Program-made: the position numbers and the translations under genes | Part shown: positions 31,800 through 42,399 of the stretch, piece by piece | Numbering within the stretch: position 1 is the stretch's first letter | How the letters are laid out: each line of letters starts with the position of its first letter | The notes under the pieces: model-generated | What the model saw: the letters and a program-made list of their open reading frames with translations, nothing else | Database searches by the model: none | What the model was told of the DNA's origin: nothing | NCBI GenBank assembly: GCA_030035585.1 | Contig: CM057482.1 | Span: 12,201,001 to 12,265,000 of the forward strand | From: Dugong dugon | Taxonomy: Eukaryota > Chordata > Mammalia > Sirenia > Dugongidae | DNA: 64,000 bases | Direction: 5' to 3'

Positions 31800-32980
31800 A
31801 CTCTGTAGTGGATGTGTGAGCAAATTGCTGTGGGACTCCTGAAGGGGGAGACCCAGGGGAGTGTGGGAGGGCTTCAAGGAGGAGGTGGCGTTTAGCTTAG
31901 GGCAGAGCACAAGGAGGCGCTTTCCAGGAGGAGGCGTGGGGGATGGCAATAACATTCTTCAAGCATGTACCATGAGCCGAGTATGTCGACTTAGTGAATT
32001 CTTATGACAAACGACCCTGGGAAGGTTGTTTAATTTTTGCCATTTTGCAGATGAGATCATTGAGCCCCAGAGAGGGGAGATAGCTTGTTTGGGGTCTCAT
32101 GGGTCAGGTTTTAAGGCTCCTTGTCTTCCTTCTACTTCTCAGCCTCCTGCACATCTGCCACAAAGGCCCCTGAGGCCTAAACAGAACTTCCTGGCACTTT
32201 TAGGTTCTGTGAAAGCTGGTGAGACGGAGGGGTCCTATGAAACTGTGCCGAGTGTTGGAGTGGGGACGGTGCCTGTGCCAGGAGACTTTAGGGCCTTCTG
32301 TGAGTCGGCTCCTCTAGTGCTCATAACCCTCAGCACTGCCCCTCTGGGCACCATCTCGCCTCCTCTCCTCCGCCTCCTGCCTCCTTGGGAGGCATCTGAC
32401 ATGCACCGGGGTACGGCAGCCTGGCCAGGTGGCCCTTTGGGGCTGCTCCTCTTCATATCCCTAGACAGCCTCTTTAAGGGTCCTGCTCTATGAACCTGAG
32501 ATATCAGGAGTCACCAGCTAAAGATTTCTTTCCACAGATGGGGAAACTGAGGCCCTGAGAAGGGAAAGTGGCTTGCTCAGTGTCACACAGAAGTCAGGGG
32601 CTGGGCCACATCCTGGCACCCCATGGTGAGGAGCTATTTAAACTCTCAGGGGCCCTCCAGTCCTCAGTCATCGTTGTCATTGTCACAGGATGGGGAACAG
32701 GACCCAGTACCTGTTTCCCAACCTGCATAGCTCAGGCCTCCCCACCCAGAAAACCTGCCTCGAACTTGAGGAGGAAACAAAAACAAAAAAAAAAGGCTTC
32801 TCTTCTTGCAGTACTTCCTCACTCTTTGGGGGACTTGGGACAGGTTCTTGCTGAGGGGAAGGAGTCCTAAACGGGGGGCCAGGACACCTGGGTCTTGAGG
32901 TGGCTCGTTGATCCTCAGCTGGGCGGCTGGGAGGCCTCATTTCCTCATCCACCATCAGATGCCTGAGAGGCAGGCAGCAC
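31800..32980. other. GC-rich intron with two antisense MIRs
   Basis: MIRs at about 31947-32115 (CCATTTTGCAGATGAGATC) and 32525-32615 (ATGGGGAAACTGAGGCCC). The 155-codon frame at 32026-32493 starts inside a MIR and has no family features. Confidence 0.55.
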
Positions 32981-32984
32981 ATGG

Positions 32985-33500
32985 AGCGCTTGGGAGCTCA
33001 AGCTCTGGATTCAAATGTCAGGCCTGCACACTCTACATGGGTGGCCATGGGCTCATTTTCCCTCACCTGTAGAAGTGGGAGTAATGATAGCCCCTACCTG
33101 AAGAGGCAGTGGTGGTTCAGCGGCAGAATTCTTGCCTTCCATGCAGGAGACCAGGGTTCAAGTCCCAGCCAGTGCACTTCATGTGCAACAACCACCCGTC
33201 TGTCAGTGGAGGCTTACGTGTTGCTGTGATGCTGAACAGCATCACAGATGGACCAGGTCTAGGAAGAAAGGCCTGGTGATCTACTTCCTAAATTCAGCCA
33301 GCGAAAACCCTGTGGATCCCAACAGTGGGATCTGCAGCCAGTCATGGGGATAGTGCAGGACCGGGCAGCATTTCTCTCTGTTGCGCATGGATTTTCCATG
33401 AGTGAGGGGCTGATTCAGTGGCCGCCAACAACAAACAACACCGCTAACAGCAAAGAACATCCAGTAAATACTCCATAAATGGGCACTAGTGTTACCTGGT
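32985..33500 (+). mobile_element. MIR, sense, split by a SINE
   Basis: The first part, 32985-33100, has GCTCTGGATTCAAATGTC and CCTCACCTGTAGAAGTGGG. The last part, 33455-33500, has CCAGTAAATACTCCATAAAT. The tRNA-Gly SINE separates them. Confidence 0.75.
33106..33450 (+). mobile_element. tRNA-Gly-derived SINE with AfroSINE/RTE-like 3' part
   Basis: Positions 33106-33176 fold as a tRNA-Gly-like cloverleaf: A box TGGTTCAGCGG (33113-33123), B box GGTTCAAGTCC (33155-33165), anticodon loop CTTCCAT (anticodon TCC at 33138-33140), acceptor arms GCAGTGG/CCAGTGC. The 3' part contains GAAGAAAGGCCTGGTGATC, TTCAGCCAGCGAAAACCC and the eroded tail GCCGCCAACAACAAACAACA shared with AfroSINEs. It is a retroposon, not a functional tRNA gene. 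Confidence 0.9.
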
Positions 33501-33739
33501 CTTCTGAGACAAAGGGGCATCTCTCATCCCTCCTCTCTCTCTATCAGATTCCACAATCATCTCTGAACAGCTGCTGCTGTTCTTACTTAGTGGGCTAGCC
33601 TCTTGCTTGTACTCTCTTGGATTAAAGGCAGGGCTCTGACTAAAATTCATCCTCCAGGTGACACTGCCTGGGGTGTGGGCAGGCTCTACCTGTGCTGCAG
33701 AAAGACCTGACCACACACAGGGATGCAGTTTGCAATATA

Positions 33740-33870
33740 CAGAGATTCACAGTCACTTCTTCCAGGCAGCCTTCCCTGACTTCCATCCATTTGCACACAG
33801 ACACACACAGTTCACCCAGACTCTTCGTGTGAAGTACTTAGTAGGAGCTCAATAAATGCACTTGCTCTGT
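33740..33870 (+). mobile_element. L2/MIR-like 3' fragment
   Basis: TTCCAGGCAGCCTTCCCTGA and GTAGGAGCTCAATAAATGC, standard L2 3' phrases. Confidence 0.65.
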
Positions 33871-34029
33871 TTTTTGTTGGCTGAGTTCCCTCAGCATTGA
33901 TGTTACCAGGTGGGTGGCGTTAGTTTTTGTTCTCCTTTTCATACCATTTAGTGTTTTTGCTTGCAAGTGCCTTCTGTGCTGGGCATTGTAGGGCTGTGCA
34001 GAGGAAGTGCCTGCTAGCTGTTCAACACA

Positions 34030-34165
34030 GAGTTAGACATTTTACATAAATTGTCCCCCATAGTCCTTACAACAGTCCTGAGGAGGGGTGTGATTGACGA
34101 TAATCCCCATTTTACAGGTGGGTTCACTGAGGCTCAGAGAAAAGGCACATGTCAACTTTAATAAC
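34030..34165 (-). mobile_element. MIR, antisense
   Basis: TTACAACAGTCCTGAGGAGG, CCCCATTTTACAGGTGGG, TCACTGAGGCTCAGAGAAA. Confidence 0.85.
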
Positions 34166-34169
34166 AGAG

Positions 34170-35640
34170 GAGGGGTTAAAAGTCCGTTTAAGATGACAGC
34201 GTGAGAGACAAGATGAGGCTCTGTGGCTCTCTGCAGAGGCATCAGAGGGAAACGGGTGGTCGTGGGAAGCTCTGTGGGTTGGGGGTACAATGTGTCACTC
34301 ACCAAGGAGGTGAGGCTCCAGTTAGGGCTGACAGATGTACTACTCTATTCTTGTTCCTAATCCCACACCACTGGCTTACTGTGTGACCTTGGGCAAGCCC
34401 TTTCCCCCTCTCTGGGCCTATAAAGGCTGTACACTCAAATAGTCCATTTTTGGATTTTCTAGAAACTCTCACAGCAGATCAAGTGGGTGCAAAAGAAGAG
34501 AGTTGTTTTTATTGTTTCACCACTGCCCTTGCCCTTCAAAGGTCAAGGCTCCTTAGGAGTGCCGGGGTCATGGCCCAGCTCAGAGGGTCACCACCTAGCT
34601 GAGAATCTCGTGTTTGCTCACAGGAAGGTGCTGGAAGGGCCCTTGTGGACAGGCCCTGCCAGCCTGAGTGCAGAGCCACACTTTCCAGAGACCCCAGCCT
34701 GCCCTACCACGTCACCGTGGGGTGTGGACCAGGTCAGTCTCCACTGCTAGGCCTCAGTTTCCCCATTTGTACCAGGAGAGGAGACAACGTGGATCTGTAG
34801 CTTTCAGCTCTTCCAGGAGCTGCTACAAAGCATGAGGGCCGGAGGCGGGGTGGGGGTCGGGGGGCTCTACTTTGACCTGTTTCAGATACTGAGGTTAACA
34901 GTAAGATGCTGTACAGAAGGAAAAAGGGGGATACAGGTTCCGCTGCTAAATAAGAGAACAAATTTTAAAAACTGAGTAAACAATCCCTTCCTGCTCAAGC
35001 CTCTTTTATGATGAGAGTAGTCTAGGTCTTAAACCATCATTGACAACCCCCCACCCCCAGGGACCATTGCAGGACCCTCTGGGCAGGGTGGTGGGTAGAG
35101 AATCCTGAGCTATCAGTCCATGAAGTCGCTGCTACACCCATCTCCTTACCTGTAGAAATGGCTCTACCTGGGTTGCAGGTAGAAGAGCCCACAGCTTGGC
35201 CTTGGACTTTGCTGGTGCTCTGTGGTTTACAGATTGCCCTGTTAGCACCCATTTTAGAGATGAGCAGCAGAGGCTCAGGGAAGGAGGAGCCTCACCCAGG
35301 TGATGAGCTGGTTGAGTGGCAGGATAGTCCCAGCAGGTGAGGGGGGAAACCTCCCCTCCCTGCGCTGGGCTGGAGCGGGCCTGCCCCACCAAACGGGGCT
35401 TCAAGCCAGGGCAACCCACAGTGGGGTTAAACAGAAAGGCCTCCTGGAGGAAGGAAAAGATTCCCAGAGTTCTGTGCTTCAAGCCATTTTGGTAAAAAAA
35501 GCTAATTAGAGGTGACAATGGTGACTTTGTCTGTGTGTTCACTTTTTCCTCTTCCTTCCCCACACCTCCCCCTCTTCTCTGTCCCTCATTTGTTATATCC
35601 CTGGGAAAACTAGGTAACATTATAATTACTGAAAATATTG
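34170..35640. other. Unique GC-rich intron
   Basis: Small MIR cores at about 34375-34420 (sense, CTGTGTGACCTTGGGCAAGC) and 35225-35335 (antisense). The 162-codon antisense frame at 35132-35620 is not protein-like in composition. No recent SINE occurs in this block. Confidence 0.45.
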
Positions 35641-35699
35641 TGGGTCCATGGAAGCCAGGGGGAGGGGGTGCCTGGCAGTGCAGGAGGCCCTTTATATAT

Positions 35700-36060
35700 T
35701 TTTTTTTTTAATTTTTTTTTTTTTTTAAGGTTTTATTTTATTTTTTTCCTTTCATTTGGAAATGGAGCCCTTTGCAGTCATGCTGCCGCAGTTAAAATAA
35801 GGTTTAGATTACAGGCCAGCCTGTGGCTTTTCCCCTTTCTTTCAGAATTTTTGCCAACTTGCAATTTACTTAATGAAATCCTGCTATTCCGTTTAACGGG
35901 GATATTTTTTGCAGATGTTGATTTAACTTAGCTTTGCAAAATATGTGAACTGTACCGTTTTTTCTCCTATTTTTAACGGTTTCAGGATTCTAGTTCAGCT
36001 ACTCCACCAGCTCTGCCATGCCAAAGCGGTGTTTACTCCCTTCCCTTGAAAATATTTGTT
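35700..36060. promoter_or_regulatory. T-rich tract and AT-rich non-repeat block
   Basis: A poly-T stretch (about 35700-35745) is followed by unassigned AT-rich sequence with ACTTGCAATTTACTTAATG, GATGTTGATTTAACTTAGC and TTTGCAAAATATG. It could be a conserved non-coding element; the evidence is compositional only. Confidence 0.35.
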
Positions 36061-37220
36061 TTCCATTGCTATCTGTCCTCCCCTCCACCCAGCGGGCACA
36101 CAAAGGGGAGGGGAACCTAACAAACAGCAGAATCTTCCAGTGGAGACTCAGTCGGGTTTGTAAGCGGTAGGGGGATTGGACTGATCAAGCTGGAAGGGAC
36201 ACCAGACTTTATAGTCCAACCCCCTTGTTTTGAGGAAACGGAGTCCGAGAGTGGGAAAGTGACTTGCCTAAAGTCACACAGCAAATTAGGAGCAGAGTGG
36301 CTTGAGGCACAAGCTGGGTCCTCAGTACAGAGGAGAGGGTTGGGGGTTGGCGAGCATTTGCCTATAGCTGTTTTGGCTGTTTCTCTTCCTCCTCCTCATT
36401 CCCCCAGGGAGCTTTGGGCTTGGCACTCTGTTGGGAGGGTAGTTCTACTTCCTGTCCACCTGAGATATACCTGAGGCAGCTGTGGTGTGGTAGAAAAAAC
36501 CCTGACTGGGGTCCTAAGACTTGGGGTAAGGAAGCTTCTGCTGCTCACTAGCTTCTGTGAGTTGGACCTCACTGTCCCTCTGTACCCTGTTGGCCACTGT
36601 CCCCATCTTCTGCTGTGAGGGTTGAATGGAGGTGGCCTGTAGGAGAAGGGCCAGCACAGCACAGCACAGCAGGTGTCCAGTGAGTGCTTCCTAAAATCCT
36701 CACAGACTGCCCACTCTGACACCAGGGTCGGCGTGGGAGGAGGGCTGTGGTGCGCATCCCGGGTCCTCTCTGAAGGAGTGAATCAGCGTCTATGGGAGAC
36801 CAGCATTCTTGCCAGATGCAACAGGAAATGCTCCTTCCCGTTTTTGATTTGGAGACCTCCGCCAGCCTCCCCTTCTTGTTACCATAGGCGGTAGATAATA
36901 GGAGCTCACCCAGAGTGATAGAGGCGGGCTCACATGGGGTCAGAAGATGGTAGACAAATTATTTAACCTGGGGGAGCAGAGGCCTGGAGATAGTGTGGGA
37001 TTTGCCAGGGGCAGAGACTGAACCCAGGCTCCCTGTGCCCGGCCCACCACGTCACTCCAGATTGCTCCCCAGGGGAGGACAGGGCCCTCAGGCTGGTCCA
37101 TCTTGATTCTGGCCCCTTTCAGGGCCTCATCCCTCAGTCTCCTGGAGGTGTTGCCTGTTCTTGCATTCTGGAGAGGGCTAAAGGAAATTCTAGAGGTGGG
37201 GCGAGCAGGGGCTGCCCGGT
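36060..37220. other. GC-rich intron with MIR remnants
   Basis: Antisense MIR at 36215-36305 (AAGTGACTTGCCTAAAGTCA), a weak one at 36940-37040, and a sense MIR-like stretch at 36530-36690 with a short (CAGCA)n run near 36655-36672. Confidence 0.5.
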
Positions 37221-37224
37221 GGGT

Positions 37225-37238
37225 ACGCGCGCGCACAC

Positions 37239-37284
<46 letters not shown>
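37225..37284 (+). repeat. (CG)(CA)n microsatellite
   Basis: GCGCGCGCACACACACG then uninterrupted CA repeats to about 37278. Long enough to be polymorphic and a Z-DNA candidate. Confidence 0.95.
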
Positions 37285-37448
37285 GGCATTCTGCACACTT
37301 GCCCTGGATGAGGGAATGTCCGTCGAGCAAGCACAGGAAGTGCTGGCAGGACAACAGAGCTGCAGGCGGAACGCATCAGCCTGGGCACTGGGGGTTAGGT
37401 TCTCTTGTAAACGTGGTGATGGCCTGATGCTGGGGCCAGGGATGGATG

Positions 37449-37467
37449 CCCCCCCCCCCCCCCCCCC
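37449..37467 (+). repeat. Poly-C run of 19
   Basis: An uninterrupted C run. Its length may be unreliable in the assembly. Confidence 0.9.
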
Positions 37468-37786
37468 GGCATGCTTGGTTACTTCAGAGAACAGTTCCTG
37501 TGGCCCAGCAGGAGCAGGAGTGGCAGAGGAGGGGGCTTGTTAGTCTGACTGAGAGGATCGTGGGACCCTCCTTCAAGCAAACTCCACACTGGCCCCATAT
37601 ATATAAAGTTGTTCTTGTCTTTGTGTCTGTGGGTGGAGGGTGGTGGGTAAGAAAATTTTGTTTACTAAAAAATTCGTAATGGGGATCCTTGTATATTTGT
37701 GACTCTTGGTTGTTTAAAACCGTCTTTTTTGTTATTAGGGAGGAATATATGATTATACAAGTAATATGATTATATTTTCTTTATAA

Positions 37787-37820
37787 AATCCATGAGTCGG
37801 AATCTACTCAACGGCAACTG
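37787..37820 (+). mobile_element. AfroSINE 3'-tail fragment
   Basis: CCATGAGTCGGAATCTACTC, then AACGGCAACTG. A severely 5'-truncated copy with possible flanking ATTATACAA/ATAATACAA. Confidence 0.8.
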
Positions 37821-37881
37821 ATAATACAATTCCAGGCAAAAAAAGCATTAAAAGGAACAAAGAGACATTTTACATAGATCA

Positions 37882-38114
37882 GGTGTTGGCACGCTTTTTC
37901 TGTAAAGGACCAGATAGTAAATATTTTAGGCTTTGTAGGCCGTGCTATGTCTCAGCTACTCAACTTTACCATTGTAGAACAAAAGCAGCCATGGCCAATA
38001 GATAAACAAATGACCATGACTGTGTTCCAATAAAGTTTTATTTACAAAAAATAGGTGGCGGGCCAAATTCAGTCTTTGAGTTGGAATCGACTCAACGGCA
38101 ACGGGCTTGGGTGG
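37882..38114 (+). mobile_element. Chimeric retroposon: hAT body plus AfroSINE tail
   Basis: Positions 37882-38072 match a non-autonomous hAT (Charlie-group) element from its terminal region: GCTTTTTCTGTAAAGGACC, ATATTTTAGGCTTTGTAGGC, TTCCAATAAAGTTTTATTT, GGTGGCGGGCCAAATT. Positions 38073-38114 are an AfroSINE tail: GAGTTGGAATCGACTCAACG, GCAACGGGCTTGGG. Perfect 13-bp repeats TTTACATAGATCA (37869-37881 and 38115-38127) flank the pair, and L1 sequence is continuous across them, so both parts arrived together. Confidence 0.85.
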
Positions 38115-38333
38115 TTTACATAGATCAAAGCTAAAACACTCAGAAAGATATAATAATTAAGTCTTTATGCACCTAACAACATAGCTTTGAAATATGAAAA
38201 TCAAAGATGGATGGACACGAAAGGAGAATTTACAAACCCCCAAAAGTATGGAAGTTTATAACACATTGCTCTCAGAAGTTGGCAGATCCAGTAGAGAGAG
38301 AGAGAATATGAACAACACAGTAAACCTGTTGCT

Positions 38334-38355
38334 GTGAGTGTGTGTGTGTGTGTGA
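38334..38355 (+). repeat. (TG)n microsatellite
   Basis: GTGAGTGTGTGTGTGTGTGT. Confidence 0.9.
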
Positions 38356-38659
38356 TAGAGGCTTGCCCCACTGTATATGATGGGTCTCTGTTCACCCTTT
38401 GGATTTTTGTAACTAGAGTAGTCTGTCTTATTTCTAAATGGGCTTGACAGAGAAAGACCAAGAAGAAAGAATGCTCTGTATCTTCAGTGTTGGGTGCTTT
38501 GTGCAATCCTAGAGTTCCCACTTATAAAATCCACCCGTCTTCTGGTATTAATGAAATACAGTTGTAGGCACTGGGTGGGATCCGGAGGAAGTGTGGGGCA
38601 GTGTCCCATCCTGTTGGGTCCTATTGGGGTGTGCTCACATGAAACAGTAGAGAATGGAT

Positions 38660-39130
38660 CAGGTCCTGCCACTCCTTTGCTCAACACTTTGCTGTGGCTC
38701 CCTGTGCCCGCAGCACATAGTGCTCACCCCCGGGGGGATATTCAAGGTCTGACGTGATAATGGTCCCAGCCAGCCTCTCTAGACTTCTTTCTTCACCAGC
38801 CCTTACACAATTCTGTGATCTGGGCAAACGACACTAGTTGTGCCTTTTCTTCTGCCTCTGTGCCTTCGCCCATGCTGTGCCCCCATGTGGATGCTGCTTT
38901 TCCTTCCTCCACAACCACACCCGTCCTTCAAGTCTGGATCATGGAGCCTTTCCCCTTCCTCAAGGTGGATGTTGATGTCCCGCCACTCCTTGCCTTACCA
39001 TTCCTCATTTATAAGGAGTGTTGTGCTTGTGTCCTTTCTTCCTGCTGGCCTTGGAGCTTTGAGGGCCAAGACTGTCTCTACCTCCTCGGCCCCATACAGG
39101 TAGTGTTGTACACATCACAAGCACTACGTA
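38660..39130 (+). mobile_element. L2 LINE 3' region
   Basis: CACTTTGCTGTGGCTCCCTG, TGCCTTCGCCCATGCTGTGC and CCGTCCTTCAAGTCTGG are consecutive L2 3' phrases in sense. Confidence 0.75.
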
Positions 39131-39224
39131 GTGCTATGGAATCTGGGGAAGGGAACAGAGGCAGCATCTGCACAGAGCCTCCCTGTGTGCCACACACAGC
39201 CATGGCCTGAATGTTCACAAATCC

Positions 39225-39320
39225 TTGTGCCGCCTCTTCAACCAGTGGATGATCTTGGGTTGGTCAGGAGGCCTCACTTTCCTCCCTGTAAACTTTCCTC
39301 ATCTGTAAAACAGGACGATT
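39225..39320 (+). mobile_element. MIR core, sense
   Basis: TTTCCTCATCTGTAAAACAG near 39293-39312. Confidence 0.6.
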
Positions 39321-39906
39321 AAGAAGCCCTGGTGGGATCACAACAGAGGGTCTTGGACAGAGCTAGAGAAAAATGTAGAACAAAATTCTAACTCACAAAA
39401 AAGACCAGACTTACTGGCCTGACAGAGACTTGGAGAAACCCCAAGAGTATGGCCCCTGGATACCCTTTTAGCTCAGTAATGAAGTCACTCCGGAGGTTCA
39501 TCCTTCAGCCAAAGATTAGACAGGCCCATAAAACAAAACGAGACGAAAGGGGCACACCAGCCCAGGGACAAGGGCTAGAAGGCAGGAGGGGACTGGAAAT
39601 AGGGTGTTAACCAATGTCATAAAACAATATGTATACTAACTGTTTAATGAGAAACTACTTGTTCTGTAAACCTTCATCTAAAGTACAATTTAAAAAAAAA
39701 AAAAGAAGCCCTAGTGGTGGTCAGGTGCTTGGCTGCTAACTGAAAGGTTGGCGGTTCAAACCCACCCACTGGCTCCATGGGAGAAAGACCTAGCCATCTG
39801 CTTCCATAAAGATTATAGCCTAGAAAACCCTATGGGGCAGTTCTACTCTGTCACATGGGGTTACTATCAGTCAAAAATCACCTGTGGCACTGAATAACAA
39901 CAACAA
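39321..39906 (+). mobile_element. AfroSINE type C split by an L1
   Basis: The head AAGAAGCCCTGGTGG (39321-39335) is separated from the body (39718-39906: TGCTTGGCTGCTAACTGAAA, GGCGGTTCAAACCCACCC, ACTGAATAACAACAACAA) by an L1 insertion that duplicated the head. Confidence 0.93.
39336..39702 (+). mobile_element. Elephant-type L1 3' end inserted in an AfroSINE
   Basis: GATCACAACAGAGGGTCTTG, GAAAAATGTAGAACAAAATT, CTTTTAGCTCAGTAATGAAG, GTAAACCTTCATCTAAAGTA and a poly-A tail. Target repeats AAGAAGCCCTGGTGG (39321-39335) and AAGAAGCCCTAGTGG (39703-39717) differ at one base. It is the sense counterpart of the L1 at 1376-1695. Confidence 0.93.
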
Positions 39907-40019
39907 AATGGGACAACTGATAATAACATCTGCCTCATAGGTTGTTGGCCCATGGTAAGCCTGTGGGACGTGTCGACTGTTAGTGCAATAGTTCCTCTTC
40001 CAATGATTCTTTGTCTTCA

Positions 40020-40150
40020 GTGCTTTTGGTGCCATTTCCCAGATGGGGAGCCTGAGACCCAGAGAGGCTAAGGCCGTTCATCCCAGACACACAGCTAGAA
40101 GTGGCAGAGCTGGGATTTGAACTGAAGTCCTTGATTCTACATCCTACACA
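40020..40150 (-). mobile_element. MIR, antisense
   Basis: GAGACCCAGAGAGGCTAAGG, GAAGTGGCAGAGCTGGG, ATTTGAACTGAAGTCC. Confidence 0.88.
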
Positions 40151-40404
40151 GAGGTGCACACTGTCCCAAGAGCCTGTCCTCAAATGCGCCCGGACACACT
40201 TGAGTCGTGGCCGTCCCCCATGGCTCCAGAGTGTCGCCTGTCCTGCTGGTCTCCGGGCCTGGCACTGGGATGGACCATGTCTGTCTAATGCTAGGAAGTC
40301 GGCTTGGTTTTGGTCACCTTCCTGCCCTGTCATTCCTCCCTCGGGGAAGCCAGCTCTTGCACTCCACACCAGGCTGTTGAACCTTCAACTCACGGCATCA
40401 TGAG

Positions 40405-40520
40405 ATACCAGAGCCAGGAAAGGGGGCCTCTTAAATCTTGTTAAAGACATAGATTCCCGGGCTCCACCCAGGACCCATGAATCAGAATCTCCAGGGGTGG
40501 GGCCTGGGAATCAGGACACA
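40405..40520. mobile_element. MER5-type hAT fragment
   Basis: AGATTCCCGGGCTCCACCC and ATGAATCAGAATCTCCAGG followed by GGTGGGGCCTGGGAATC. Confidence 0.8.
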
Positions 40521-40524
40521 AGGG

Positions 40525-42185
40525 CCCAAAGTAGGAGGAATGCTGGCTCTTTTAACCCTTTTATTTTGCAGTTGAAGAATCTGGGACTCAGAGAAAGGTC
40601 CCAGTTCTAGGAGGCCCAGTGAGCTAGGGGACTCTTACCTGGGCTACAGCCGCTGCCATTTCCCAGCACTGTCTCTCCCTGCCCCCTCCCGCAGCCATGG
40701 AATCGCTAGAAACCTTGTACAATGGAAATGGTTGCGAAGGGGTGTGCAGCGGCCTTCTGGAAACGCAGGCTCTGCTCGCGGACTTCCTGTGTCTTACAAT
40801 GTTATCTTCAGAATAGGAAACTTTGCCCCATTTTTGCAACGCACATCCTTTGCCAGCCAGCCAGGGCGGGTCACTTCTCAGGCAGAGGCGGGGAGCTATT
40901 CTGACAGCGATGTGAGGAAGGACTCTTCTCTGCTACCCACAAGAACAAACAAACAGACCCCTTTGCAAAAATAGTTTATGTTGGCTGGGCTCATTGGGAT
41001 TATTTGTCTCAGTTCCTGGGGCCTGGTGGTATCGAGGACAGGGTCTTCCTCAGAGACAGGAGCCCTAGTAGTGAGGCCAACCTCAGGCAAGCTATTTCTG
41101 CTCTCTGAGCCTCAGTTTCCCCTTCTGTAAAGGGAGGAGGTTGGACTTAATGATTTCTAGCCCTGACATCAGCAATTCCTCAAGAACTTCTGAGATTCCC
41201 CTAACTTCCTCCAAGTTTCTCTTTGAGATAAGGCGTGACGTTGCTATTACAGTGTGCTCTGCAGCACCCTATAATTTTAAGAGTTTCCACTAATCCAAGA
41301 GTGGCATGCCCCCCTCACACTCAACTCTGAGACACTCACGTGACCCACTGGGGTGGTGGGTGGATTCCCCAGGCGACAGAATCCATTTTGAATCAAGAGC
41401 AGGGAAATGAACCTTGGAATTCAGAGGGAATGGAACTTTCTATAGGCTTGTAGTTAGCTACAGGCCCAGGCTAGTGCTCACCTCTTACAGGCCAGTAGCA
41501 AAGAACGTTTATGTAGTTTCTTTTATTCCCTTTAGACTGGAGGTCTTAGGGAGGGCTATTTTGGTTTAAAGAAAAAAATAAAACGTGTGTAGCCCACTAA
41601 ATAACTTGGAACTGACCAGGAAGAATAATGTTTGTAAAAACATCTCCCTGATTCGCTTTGACGTATTGTTATATTTTCTCCTCACCTCAACCTCCAACAT
41701 TTCCTTTGCCACAGAATCATTCATTCCTGTGTTGGTGCATCCTTGCACACAGTAGGCACTTAGTGAGAGTCAGAAATTGCCCGGCCTCCTAAGAGAATGC
41801 ACTTCACCCATTTCTGTGGCACTTCTGTTGGCTGGAGCCCAAACCCACAATGAGTGGTTCTTGAAAACATCCTACCCACTCTTCCCCCTCAAGGAATTTG
41901 CTTCCAGGGTTTCAGGGTGGAGCTCCACATGCTGGAGGCCTGGACAGGGCAGGTCTCAGTGGCTGGCTGGGAGCAGTCGGGGGAGGGGGGCACTTTGGGA
42001 AGTCAGAGACGGTAGGATTGGCAAGAGTGACCTTCTAGGATGTGGTTCTTGGTGGGTCTTTATAAATAAGTGAGTCGATCTGCCTGTTTTGGAGTAAATG
42101 CTATGAGGAGGGCAGGGGTTGAATCAAGTGGATGTTCAGATTCCAAACATATGGGTGAAAACGGCTTTCAATCAAACTTCTTAGT
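40525..42185. other. Mostly unique intron
   Basis: A sense MIR lies at 41090-41165 (TCTGAGCCTCAGTTTCCCC) and an antisense MIR-like start at 40558-40610. The rest, including AT-richer 41500-41700, has no recognised element or gene. Confidence 0.45.
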
Positions 42186-42190
42186 TGATT

Positions 42191-42394
42191 CGGGATGGTG
42201 CAAATGGTTAACATGCTCAGCTGCTAACCAAAAGGTTGATGGTTTGAGTCCACCTGGAGGCACCTTGGAAGAAAGTCCTGGCGATATACTTGAAAAATCA
42301 GCCCTTGAAAACCTGATGGAGCAGAGTTTCACTCTGACACATGGGGTCGCCATGAGTTGGAATCGACTCAATGGCAACTGGTTTTTGTTTTTTT
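42191..42394 (+). mobile_element. AfroSINE type B
   Basis: CGGGATGGTGCAAATGGTTA, GATGGTTTGAGTCCACC, TCGACTCAATGGCAACTGG. Confidence 0.93.
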
Positions 42395-42399
42395 ATAGA

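Larger units (their letters stand above)
37690..38315 (+). mobile_element. L1 ORF2-region fragment, sense, interrupted
   Basis: AAGGAACAAAGAGACATTTT then ACATAGATCAAAGC, ATAATTAAGTCTTTATGCAC, CTAACAACATAGCTTTGAAA and ACACATTGCTCTCAGAAG follow L1 ORF2 sense sequence. It is interrupted at 37882-38114 and carries a short AfroSINE tail piece at 37787-37820. Confidence 0.8.

Noticed and set aside
33106-33176. Functional tRNA-Gly gene
   Set aside because: The cloverleaf is decent but it continues into a SINE 3' part with a LINE-type tail and sits inside a MIR; it is the head of a retroposon and has no terminator T-run after the acceptor arm.
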